Shown here piece by piece: positions 30,776-37,221 of a DNA stretch of 37,221 bases. Origin of the DNA: Marinilabiliaceae bacterium JC017. GTDB taxonomy: Bacteria; Bacteroidota; Bacteroidia; Bacteroidales; Marinilabiliaceae. Position numbers and translations under genes: made by a program. Location: positions 1-37,221 of the forward strand of contig RHGE01000058.1 in NCBI GenBank assembly GCA_004296775.1, read 5' to 3'. The notes under the pieces are model-generated. The model saw only the letters and a program-made list of their open reading frames with translations, did no database searches and was not told the origin of the DNA. Positions within the stretch are counted from its first letter, which is position 1, and every line of letters starts with the position of its first letter.

Positions 30776-31615
30776 TTACCCGAAATAGGGTAAAATGATT
30801 CCCTGTATTACTTTTCCGGTTTCATGATCCAGCTCTGAGCCAAACATGCTGTGAGGGACGGCATAAACAGCCAGCATTACAATACTGGCAATAAGGGTCC
30901 AGCTGCGAGACGGTTTTTGTTTGTTCATAAAAAGGGCGATGGCCCAGAAGATGGCAGCAATGAGCGTTTTGTTATCGGTCAGGTCCCATCCAAATGGCAC
31001 GCCGGTCCAGAATTCACCGAAGGCATATTTTTGTACCACAGGTCCAAGAAATAGCCCACCAATGGCAAAGAAGACGGATGTCAGGATGGTCATGCGTGCA
31101 TAGTTGCCCCGGTTAAATAACGCCATCAGTCCGGTGACATTGGCCAGGAACATGGCAAAAAACATGGTAAGAATGTGAGGTGCCAGCCAAATGGTTGGTA
31201 CCGGGTCTTTAAAACGAATCACCTGTGTGGGGATTTTAATCTTTTCAGAGCCGTCGGTTAGTGTTACCGAATATTCTACTTTTCCTGCGGCGGGTTGTTG
31301 AGGTAATTGAGCTATCAGTACGTCACCTTTGCGCTCGAATGGTTCAGTTGTATAAGGTGCATCGGTCGGAAATTTGCGAAAAGAGACCAAGGCATTTATT
31401 GTTTTATCTGCAATGGGCAGTTCCAGTGTAATTGGTTGTGCGGGATCTTCAGGAGTGGTCTCTCCGCTTCGGATAAACTTTAACTTGTATCCCTGTTCGT
31501 TAAGGGTAACGGTTGTTCGGAATGGATGCGTCGGGCCGGTGAGTCGCTGATAAACGGCTGCCGTAATGGTGATTAAAAAACCCAGTATCCAGATTATTGT
31601 TTTTCTTGTTTTCAT
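30776..31615 (-). CDS. Conserved integral membrane protein with extracytoplasmic domain, function unknown
   Basis: The 279-residue protein has an N-terminal membrane segment (TIIWILGFLITITAAVYQRL). A beta-rich extracytoplasmic segment follows (about 30-135: 'TVTLNEQGYKLKFIRSGET', 'KVEYSVTLTDGSEKIKIPTQ'). Four further membrane helices start at 'TIWLAPHILTMFFAMFLANV' and end near 'IASIVMLAVYAVPHSMFGSE'. The 'WLAPHILTMFFAMFLANVTG' and 'NDNKTLIAA-FWA' style text suggests a conserved Bacteroidota family, but I cannot assign a function. It stands alone, with an 11-bp inverted repeat 24 bases upstream of the start. Confidence 0.8.
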   Translation of the reverse strand: MKTRKTIIWILGFLITITAAVYQRLTGPTHPFRTTVTLNEQGYKLKFIRSGETTPEDPAQPITLELPIADKTINALVSFRKFPTDAPYTTEPFERKGDVLIAQLPQQPAAGKVEYSVTLTDGSEKIKIPTQVIRFKDPVPTIWLAPHILTMFFAMFLANVTGLMALFNRGNYARMTILTSVFFAIGGLFLGPVVQKYAFGEFWTGVPFGWDLTDNKTLIAAIFWAIALFMNKQKPSRSWTLIASIVMLAVYAVPHSMFGSELDHETGKVIQGIILPYFG

Positions 31616-31638
31616 CGATTAAATATTAAAATCAGGAA

Positions 31639-31676
31639 ATTAGACCATTGTTAATATGAAATTAAAATGGTCTAAT
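31639..31676 (-). promoter_or_regulatory. 11-bp inverted repeat upstream of the membrane-protein gene
   Basis: ATTAGACCATT (31639-31649) and AATGGTCTAAT (31666-31676) are perfect inverted copies 16 bases apart, 24-61 bases before the minus-strand ATG at 31615. They have no T-run, so an operator or 5'-UTR hairpin is more likely than a terminator. Confidence 0.4.
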
Positions 31677-31919
31677 GATCAATGACTGACATTTCCCATA
31701 TGTATTTAAAACCTATAAAGCTTGCTCTGCAAGTGTTTTGCCAACCGCGAATTTATCGAATTATACGAATTGCTTTTCAATGAAAAGCTCATGAAACTAC
31801 GGCGGGGTTAAGAATTCGTTTAATTCACGCATAATTAACCAGTGCTTCTCTGGTGTTTTTTTGCATGCACTTAAAATTTTAGTGTTTTATAAGACATGGG
31901 AAACATCAGTCAATTATAT
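31677..31919. other. Intergenic region with a weak hairpin
   Basis: No gene was seen. ACCAG...CTGGT followed by G and a T-run (31838-31862) is a weak plus-strand terminator candidate. Loosely inverted AATTCG-rich stretches lie at about 31748-31775 and 31811-31835. Confidence 0.4.
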
Positions 31920-33674
31920 TTATAGCTCCACAATAAAAATTTCTTTTTTATCTCCTCGCTGAACTTCTACCGATATGCGTTGACCTTTTTCGAATTTGGC
32001 TAGTCGATACATGTAGTCGTATATATTGGATATTTCACGTCCGTCAATGGCGATGATAATGTCATCTTTTAACAGGCCTGCTTTTGCTGCAGGTCCACCG
32101 GGGCGAACACCGTCGATGCCTAATCCTTTTACATCAGAGGTGTGATCGGGAATGATGCCAAGGGTTACTTTCAGGCGTCGTCGATAGGAGGTGGTTTGTT
32201 TGGCGCCAGCCTCTTTAAATGTCAAAGTCTGGTTACCGGATCCATAGCTCTTCATGATGTCTGCTACCAGGCGTGTTACTTGTTCTGTGCCGGGAAAATT
32301 AATTCGTTCCACATCATCTGCTGGGGTATGATATTGATCGTGTACCCCGGTGGTGATGAATAAAACCGGAATACCTTCCACATAGAAGGAGGATTGGTCT
32401 GACGGGCCGGTGCCTTCCGGGCTCTTTTTTACATGAAAGGAATAATTCGATAATACACCATTTATTAAAGAATCGGTTTCTGCAGCTGTTCCGGTACCTC
32501 CAATGGTTAGGTTTTGTGCCGAATCCAGACGTCCCACCATGTCCATGTTGATCATGGTTTTTATTTTCTTGAGGTCAATAACAGGATTAGCTGTCTGGTA
32601 TTTTGAGCCAATCAGGCCCATCTCCTCGGCTCCAAAGGCCATGAATACGACGCTTCGGTCAAGGGGATTATGAGCAATATGCTGAGCCAGTTCAATGAGG
32701 GCAGCGACCCCTGAGGCATTATCATCGGCTCCATTGTGTACGGCCACGGTATCCGGGCATCGGGAGCCGTTTCCGCCCATGCCCAGGTGATCGAAATGGG
32801 CCCCGGCAACAATGTATTCATCCGGGTGGTTTTTTCCTTGGACCATGGCTATTACATTACGTGTGGGCACTTTCTGCTGAAAGACATCGGTGCTTCCTGT
32901 TACTGTTTTATCGATCAGGAAGGAGGCGGGATGTTTGGATTGGATGAGATTTTTCTCCAGTTTTTCAATGGTTTGTCCGGAGCCTGCCAAAATTCTATTG
33001 GCTATTTGGCGTGTGATTTGAATAACAGGGATTGGGGCCGTTGAGATACTTTGGTCAAAACGTAATTTCTCCAGGCCGTCTTTTTTGTCATAGTCGGTTG
33101 TGTTTACCAGCAACAGGCCGGCTGCACCGTTGTCATTTGCTGTCATTACTTTGTAGCGATCGTCACTGTAGGCGGCAAAGCGGCTTTGTGGATTATCCAG
33201 GTCGGGATCTATACGAAAAGCCATCACCCATTTACCTGTTGCGTCCACATTGGCATAATCATTCCATCGAACAGAGTCTTCATTAATTTGAAAACCAAAG
33301 CCGGCAAAGACAACTTTTGCAGAGGCGGTGTTGTTTCCTGTGAAGCCCAATGGTGTAAAGCCAGTTGTCATCAATAGCTTTTCTTCTTCGATTGATAAGT
33401 TGTTATTGGTTCCGGCTTTTACTTCGGTCACCACATCGAATGGCTGGTAGCCATCTTGGGCCAACAGGGTTAAACCGGCTTCTTTAAAACGGGCACGGAT
33501 ATAGTCCGCAGCCAGGGAATCGCCTAAGGTGCCCGGTTTTCTGCCTTGAAGGCTATCGGATGCCAGGTAGGTAATGTGTTTTTGTAATTCGTTCTGCGTG
33601 ATACCAGGATTATAGTTCTTTTGGCAACTTATAAGGAGTAGCAGAACTGTCAGTGAGGTGATGGTTAATTTCAT
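31920..33674 (-). CDS. M28-family metallopeptidase lipoprotein with PA and C-terminal PDZ domains
   Basis: The ATG at 33674 gives a lipoprotein signal MKLTITSLTVLLLLISC. The frame is open to 33758, but that extension is encoded by R2/R1 repeat DNA (MIKTKNSVTPCLCVH...), so it is not a real start. In the 584-residue protein a protease-associated insert at about 110-260 precedes the M28 zinc-peptidase core. Metal ligands and catalytic residues: 'GAHFDHLGMG' (His), 'HNGADDNASGVAALIELA' (bridging Asp), 'FMAFGAEEMGLIGSKY' (Glu-Glu), 'MINMDMVGRL' (Asp), and 'GVHDQYHTPADD' (His). A PDZ domain closes it ('GIDGVRPGGPAAKAGLLKDD', 'IIIAIDGREISNIYDY'). Likely an envelope aminopeptidase for peptide use. 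It stands alone. Confidence 0.92.
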   Translation of the reverse strand: MKLTITSLTVLLLLISCQKNYNPGITQNELQKHITYLASDSLQGRKPGTLGDSLAADYIRARFKEAGLTLLAQDGYQPFDVVTEVKAGTNNNLSIEEEKLLMTTGFTPLGFTGNNTASAKVVFAGFGFQINEDSVRWNDYANVDATGKWVMAFRIDPDLDNPQSRFAAYSDDRYKVMTANDNGAAGLLLVNTTDYDKKDGLEKLRFDQSISTAPIPVIQITRQIANRILAGSGQTIEKLEKNLIQSKHPASFLIDKTVTGSTDVFQQKVPTRNVIAMVQGKNHPDEYIVAGAHFDHLGMGGNGSRCPDTVAVHNGADDNASGVAALIELAQHIAHNPLDRSVVFMAFGAEEMGLIGSKYQTANPVIDLKKIKTMINMDMVGRLDSAQNLTIGGTGTAAETDSLINGVLSNYSFHVKKSPEGTGPSDQSSFYVEGIPVLFITTGVHDQYHTPADDVERINFPGTEQVTRLVADIMKSYGSGNQTLTFKEAGAKQTTSYRRRLKVTLGIIPDHTSDVKGLGIDGVRPGGPAAKAGLLKDDIIIAIDGREISNIYDYMYRLAKFEKGQRISVEVQRGDKKEIFIVEL

Positions 33675-33684
33675 CGGTTTAAAA

Positions 33685-33951
33685 ATTAGATAATAGATTT
33701 TAGAAAATAGACAGTGAACACAGAGGCACGGAGTCACAGAGTTTTTTGTTTTAATCATCCGGCCTGTTAAGTTTTTTTATCATGGTAAAAATAGATAATA
33801 GATTGATAGATTATGGCAAATAGACAGTGAACACAGAGGCACGGAGTCACAGAGTTTTTTGTTTTAATCATCCGGCCTGTTAAGTTTTTTTATCATGGTA
33901 AAAATAGATAATAGATTGATAGATTATAGCAAATAGACAGTGAACACAGAG
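33685..33951 (-). repeat. R2/R1 composite tandem array before the M28 gene
   Basis: Units starting TAGACAGTGA at 33708 and 33821 are 113 bp each and differ by one base near the end (TATGGC versus TATAGC). A third starts at 33934 and is cut at 33951. Each reads, on the minus strand, 'GATTAAAACAAAAAACTCTG' then 'TGACTCCGTGCCTCTGTGTT' and CACTGTCTATTT-type text. The array runs to within 11 bases of the M28 start codon. Confidence 0.9.
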
Positions 33952-34222
33952 TTTTCTAGGCTTGACATCCTAACAAAAGGTAAGATAACTCTAAATTGAC
34001 GCTACCAGTACCTTTGGTCTCATGCAGATCCAAATGTATGCAGAGAGGATTGTTTGACACATCTACTAAAAGGATTCAAATACTCGTAATTCATTTTCTT
34101 TTCGCCCGGTCACTTCTTTCCCCTCCTAAAAGAATTAGGAGGGGTGATTTTCATTGAGTAAGCAATGAAAATCGGGGTGGTTTGACTGTAACATAACCAG
34201 TGATTAAAAGAGTTATATAGTA
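33952..34222. mobile_element. ~271-bp insert interrupting an R2 unit
   Basis: The R2 text 'ACACAGAG' stops at 33951 and resumes with 'GGCACGGAGTCACAGAG' at 34223. Between them lie a hairpin CCCCTCCT/AGGAGGGG (34120-34144), a perfect 11-bp hairpin GATTTTCATTG/CAATGAAAATC (34146-34173), and CTTGACATCCTAACAAAAGG, which recurs inverted near 37177-37202. No target duplication or terminal repeat is clear, so it could be a small non-autonomous element or a deletion joint. Confidence 0.4.
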
Positions 34223-34470
34223 GGCACGGAGTCACAGAGTTTTTTGTTTTAATCATTCGGCCTGTTAAGTTTTTTTTATCATGGTAAAAATAGATAATAG
34301 ATTATAGCAAATAGACAGTGAACACAGAGGTACGGAGTCACAGAGTTTTTTAAATCATCCGGCTGTGTCAAGCTTTCTTTATCATGGTTAAAAATTAGAT
34401 AATAGATTGTGAACGCAGAGACACAAAGGCACTGAGTTTTGTCTATTATCTAAAATCTAACGATCTATTG
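34223..34470 (-). repeat. Further R2/R1 copies after the insert
   Basis: There are two more R2 units (34223 on, and from about 34316), then 'GAACGCAGAGACACAAAGGC' and an R1 end module in the opposite sense, GTCTATTATCTAAAATCTAA with CGATCTATTG, at 34441-34470. The remaining gap to mnmA (34471-34780) shows no gene. Confidence 0.75.
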
Positions 34471-34782
34471 AAATCATAAATGAAGGTTGTTTTTTATTTG
34501 TCTGGATTGAGCTGTAAAAATAATGTTTAAAGATGAAGCAAAATTGTTAAAAATTTTATGATCCTTATGAATTTTGGAATCTTAATTTGTTTTTTAGCTG
34601 TTATCATCCATTATCTGAATGATTTGTAGTTAATGTGCCTTCGGTTTGTTGTAAGTATAATAATGATTTTAAATGTGGCTTGAGGTGTCAGGGATCTGTT
34701 TGATTATTTGGATACATTGATGAAGTGTTATTTTGTGTTGTCTGACTATCCGGTATTATTTTCTCACCTCGTTAAAAAACGG

Positions 34783-34790
34783 TATTTTTG
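34783..34790 (+). promoter_or_regulatory. mnmA promoter -7 box
   Basis: TATTTTTG fits TAnnTTTG and lies 37 bases before the ATG at 34828. No matching TTG -33 element was found. Confidence 0.4.
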
Positions 34791-34827
34791 TGCGCTAAAA
34801 ACTTCAAACAACTAAGAAAACAGAGTG

Positions 34828-36030
34828 ATGCAAAAAAAGCGAGTGGTCGTTGGGTTATCAGGAGGAGTTGATTCCAGTGTGGCGGCCTATGTGTTGAAAC
34901 AACAGGGTTATGAAGTGATCGGCTTGTTTATGAAAAACTGGCACGATACTACCGGCGTGTTAAAGGCCGATTGTCCATGGTTGGATGATAAGTTTGATGC
35001 ACAGGCGGTAGCCATGAAGCTCGATATTCCTTTCCACATGGTGGATTTAAGCAAAGAATACCGCGAACGCGTGGTTGATTATATGTTTGCAGAGTATGAG
35101 AAGGGGCGAACGCCAAATCCCGATGTGCTTTGTAACCGAGAGGTTAAGTTTGATGTTTTTATGGATAAGGCCCTTGAATTGGGAGCTGATTATGTAGCAA
35201 CCGGGCATTATTGCCGCAAGGAGACCATTGAAGTGGATGGAAAGCCGGTGTATCGTCTCCTGGCGGGTAGTGATGATAATAAAGATCAGAGTTATTTCCT
35301 TTGCCAGTTATCGCAGAAGCAATTAGAGAAAGCCTTGTTTCCTATTGGGGATATCATTAAGCCGGAGGTGCGGCGTATTGCCAATGAATTGAAACTGGTG
35401 ACGGCCCATAAAAAAGATTCACAGGGGATATGTTTTGTTGGCAAAGTTGATTTGCCTGTGTTCCTCCAGCAAAAGCTGGTTGCTAAAAAAGGACGTGTTT
35501 TCCTGATTCCGCCGGAGAGTGAGCTTTTTGTAAGGGATTGGGATAAAGTCTATGTGGCGCAACCCACAGATGCCGATTTGGAAGAGTTATCGAAACCATA
35601 TGTGTTCCATCCTAAATACGGGAAAAAGATTGGTGATCATAACGGAGCACATTTCTATACCATAGGGCAACGCAAGGGCTTGAACATTGGAGGTTTTCCT
35701 GAGCCATTATTTGTGATTGGAATTGATGTAAACTATAACCAGGTTTACATGGGAATGGGTTTGGAGCATCCTGGTCTTTTTCGGCGGGTGCTGGGGATAA
35801 AGAGTAGCGAGGTGCACTGGATCAGGCCTGATTTAACGATGGAACAGGGTGAGGAACGTCGATTGAAAGTACGTATTCGTTACCGTCAGCCATTGCAGGA
35901 TGCCAAACTCTATTGTCGTGAAAATGGGATGTATATAGTCTTTGATAAACCGCAGCGGGGAATCACCTCCGGACAGTTTGCTGCCTGGTATGATGGCGAC
36001 GAGCTTATTGGTTCCGGTGTTATTTCCTGA
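34828..36030 (+). CDS. mnmA: tRNA-uridine 2-sulfurtransferase MnmA
   Basis: MnmA thiolates C2 of wobble uridine-34 in tRNAs for Lys, Glu and Gln, using ATP and a persulfide donor. The start at 34828 ([20 protein letters not shown]) is preferred over a GTG one codon earlier. In the 400-residue protein the PP-loop is SGGVDSS, the nucleophile is C102 in '[12 protein letters not shown]', and the second catalytic Cys is C202 in '[12 protein letters not shown]'. 'ATGHYCRK' and '[20 protein letters not shown]' mark the tRNA-binding surface, and the C-terminal barrel ends '[20 protein letters not shown]'. All key residues are present. An AlaX-type gene follows after 224 bases. Confidence 0.96.
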   Translation: MQKKRVVVGLSGGVDSSVAAYVLKQQGYEVIGLFMKNWHDTTGVLKADCPWLDDKFDAQAVAMKLDIPFHMVDLSKEYRERVVDYMFAEYEKGRTPNPDVLCNREVKFDVFMDKALELGADYVATGHYCRKETIEVDGKPVYRLLAGSDDNKDQSYFLCQLSQKQLEKALFPIGDIIKPEVRRIANELKLVTAHKKDSQGICFVGKVDLPVFLQQKLVAKKGRVFLIPPESELFVRDWDKVYVAQPTDADLEELSKPYVFHPKYGKKIGDHNGAHFYTIGQRKGLNIGGFPEPLFVIGIDVNYNQVYMGMGLEHPGLFRRVLGIKSSEVHWIRPDLTMEQGEERRLKVRIRYRQPLQDAKLYCRENGMYIVFDKPQRGITSGQFAAWYDGDELIGSGVIS

Positions 36031-36035
36031 TGACG

Positions 36036-36080
36036 AAATAGAAAATAGATCGTTAGACTTTAGACTGATTTATATCAAGC
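36036..36080 (-). repeat. Inverted R1 end module after mnmA
   Basis: GAAAATAGATCGTTAGACTT then TAGACTGATTTATATCAAGC is the reverse complement of the R1 terminal part. It starts 6 bases after the mnmA stop, mirroring the inverted copy after menC. A second R1-like fragment (ATTAACGAACTGTTGATAG) lies near 36148-36166. Confidence 0.6.
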
Positions 36081-36254
36081 ACATTTATTGATCTTTACTA
36101 GTTTTGACGAGCAAAGAAGTACGAACTGTTTTTAAGTTAATTATCAAAGATTAACGAACTGTTGATAGAAAAAGGAGAGGGTAATGGAATACGGTTACAG
36201 GAGTTGTTGTCCTCTCTTATCAATGTAGTTTGAGTCTGAAAAATATTTATATAA

Positions 36255-36692
36255 ATGAAGCAATACGATCCGCATATGCATACTGCCGAGCATGTTTTGA
36301 ACCAAACGATGGTGAAGATGTTCGGATGTGAGCGCTCTTTTTCCAATCACCTGGAGCGTAAAAAATCGAAGTGTGATTATCGTTTTCAGCGCGCTTTAAC
36401 CGAATCGGAAGAGCGTGAGGTGGAATCCAGGGTTAACGAGGTGTTGGCGCAGCAGCTGCCGGTGGAAATGGAGATGATGACGCGCGCTGAAGCAGCCCGG
36501 CATTTCGATCTGGAAAGATTACCCGATGCTTCCGGAGAAGAGATTCGTATTGTGAAAGTGGGTGATTACGATGCTTGCCCCTGCATTGGCGATCATGTTG
36601 AAAACACCAAAGAAGTGGGCTCGTTTGTGTTTGGTTCTTCTTCATTCGATGAAGGTGTGTTGCGTATTCGTTTTAAGCTGAAAAGAGGTTAA
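36255..36692 (+). CDS. Alanyl-tRNA editing protein, AlaX-like, short form
   Basis: The 145-residue protein resembles the editing (second additional) domain of alanyl-tRNA synthetase, which hydrolyses Ser-tRNA(Ala) or Gly-tRNA(Ala). Zinc ligands are visible: H9-x3-H13 in 'MHTAEHVLNQTMVKMFG' and C110-x3-H114 in 'DACPCIGDHVENTKEVG'. The domain ends 'GVLRIRFKLKRG', as in short AlaX proteins. It has no anticodon- or amino-acid-activation domain, so it is a stand-alone trans-editing factor. The start MKQYDPHMHTAEHVL puts the HxxxH at the usual distance. It may share a transcript with mnmA. Confidence 0.9.
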   Translation: MKQYDPHMHTAEHVLNQTMVKMFGCERSFSNHLERKKSKCDYRFQRALTESEEREVESRVNEVLAQQLPVEMEMMTRAEAARHFDLERLPDASGEEIRIVKVGDYDACPCIGDHVENTKEVGSFVFGSSSFDEGVLRIRFKLKRG

Positions 36693-36965
36693 CAGTTAGC
36701 AGTTAGCAGTGAATCCCGATAACCGGGACTGTCCTAACGTCCAGCAGTTAGCAGAGAATGGGTAATAAATGGTTTGGTGTTGGGCTGACGGAGGGTGGAT
36801 CAGATATTTAATTAGATAGAAATAATATAAAAAGGTAGTGGACATTAGGCGCTTAGGCCGCCACTTTTACCAACATGTTGTTCAAATTGAATATTGTATT
36901 TTAATTCATAATTCTAGGTGTTATGAAATTACCAATGAGTTTGATATAAGTAGGTCTAATGTCTA
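36693..36965. other. Repeat-bearing intergenic region
   Basis: AGCAGTTAGCA-type words occur three times between 36694 and 36755 around a CCCGATAACCGGG hairpin. AAAAGGTAGTGG...CCACTTTT (about 36829-36868) is a possible terminator. An R1-like 'GATATAAGTAGGTCTAATGT' follows at about 36942-36961. No gene was seen. Confidence 0.45.
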
Positions 36966-37166
36966 TCATATAACAAACTTGCAAAGTGTCTCATCCCCAG
37001 AGATTAGTGCTTTTGTCTTGAATGCGGGTTGTTCAAGGTGTATTAGTTTGTTCTTAAGATATTCAAGAGTATACCTTTTCAGGTAGTGACAAGCATCTCT
37101 ATCTTTTCTGATTTGAAGGTAACGGTAGGATCGGGTTGTATAGTCGTCAATATGGGCAATGGCCAT
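36966..37166 (-). CDS. Possible C-terminal coding remnant, unidentified
   Basis: The minus-strand frame MAIAHIDDYTTRSYRYLQIR continues KDRDACHYLKRYTLEYLKNK and ends ISGDETLCKFVI. In-frame codons run further upstream (SSLDILTKGESE) to a TAA at about 37212-37214. The text looks like the end of a genuine protein. It either starts at this ATG or is the tail of a disrupted gene. The DILTKG-coding DNA (20 bases) recurs in the insert at 33952-34222, which suggests gene debris or a repeat. No family is recognised. Confidence 0.35.
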   Translation of the reverse strand: MAIAHIDDYTTRSYRYLQIRKDRDACHYLKRYTLEYLKNKLIHLEQPAFKTKALISGDETLCKFVI

Positions 37167-37221
37167 CTCTGACTCACCTTTTGTTAGGATGTCAAGACTT
37201 GAAGTCTCTGTATTTTAATCG

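Noticed and set aside
33675-33758. 28-residue N-terminal extension of the M28 peptidase
   Set aside because: It is encoded entirely by the R1/R2 repeat, and the internal ATG gives a proper lipoprotein signal.
36838-37086. 82-codon plus-strand frame near the window end
   Set aside because: It overlaps a better-looking minus-strand remnant and repeat DNA and has no coding character.

Overview
This is a window of a Bacteroidota chromosome, most likely Bacteroidales or Marinilabiliales. The evidence is the gene content (gldF/gldG, the surE-lpxB-gld-dnaN neighbourhood, an OMP_b-brl_3-type barrel, a GH123/DUF4091 lipoprotein, a KGG-type leader peptide), the low-GC intergenic DNA, and several promoter-like sites matching the Bacteroidota consensus (TTG, 19-20 bp, TAnnTTTG). 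No tRNA, rRNA or CRISPR array was recognised.

Layout. 1-2.8 kb: tail of an IS5-family transposase, a convergent gene fusing a periplasmic solute-binding domain to a cytoplasmic AlbA_2/Schlafen-like domain, then a gene-poor stretch with terminators and gene debris. 2.9-6.3 kb: menaquinone genes menA, menC and menE, separated by repeat-bearing gaps. 6.7-10.7 kb: exported or lipoprotein enzymes (GH123-like, C1B cysteine peptidase, isochorismatase-like hydrolase). 11.5-18.1 kb: a probable natural-product (RiPP) locus, holding a 45-residue KGG-leader precursor missing from routine gene calls, an E. coli YcaO-type protein with an added C-terminal Cys cluster, an outer-membrane barrel protein, and a B12-type radical SAM enzyme whose start overlaps the barrel gene. 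18.2-19.0 kb: a 21-bp-phased tandem array, a decayed gene and two related terminators. 19.0-23.9 kb: macrodomain protein, pheT with a possible attenuator leader, and two hypothetical genes. 24.2-30.6 kb: surE, a small membrane protein, lpxB, gldF, gldG, dnaN. 30.8-33.7 kb: a membrane protein and an M28 peptidase lipoprotein on the minus strand. 33.7-34.5 kb: a repeat array. 34.8-36.7 kb: mnmA and an AlaX-type editing protein. The last 0.5 kb holds repeats and a coding remnant.

Two features stand out. One is the precursor/YcaO/barrel/B12-rSAM set, which looks like a peptide-modification system I cannot match to a named RiPP class. The other is a family of dispersed intergenic repeats (called R1 and R2 here) that often sit directly in front of start codons in the sense orientation, and that form tandem arrays before the barrel gene and the M28 peptidase gene. 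Family assignments rest on motifs read by eye; no database search was run.
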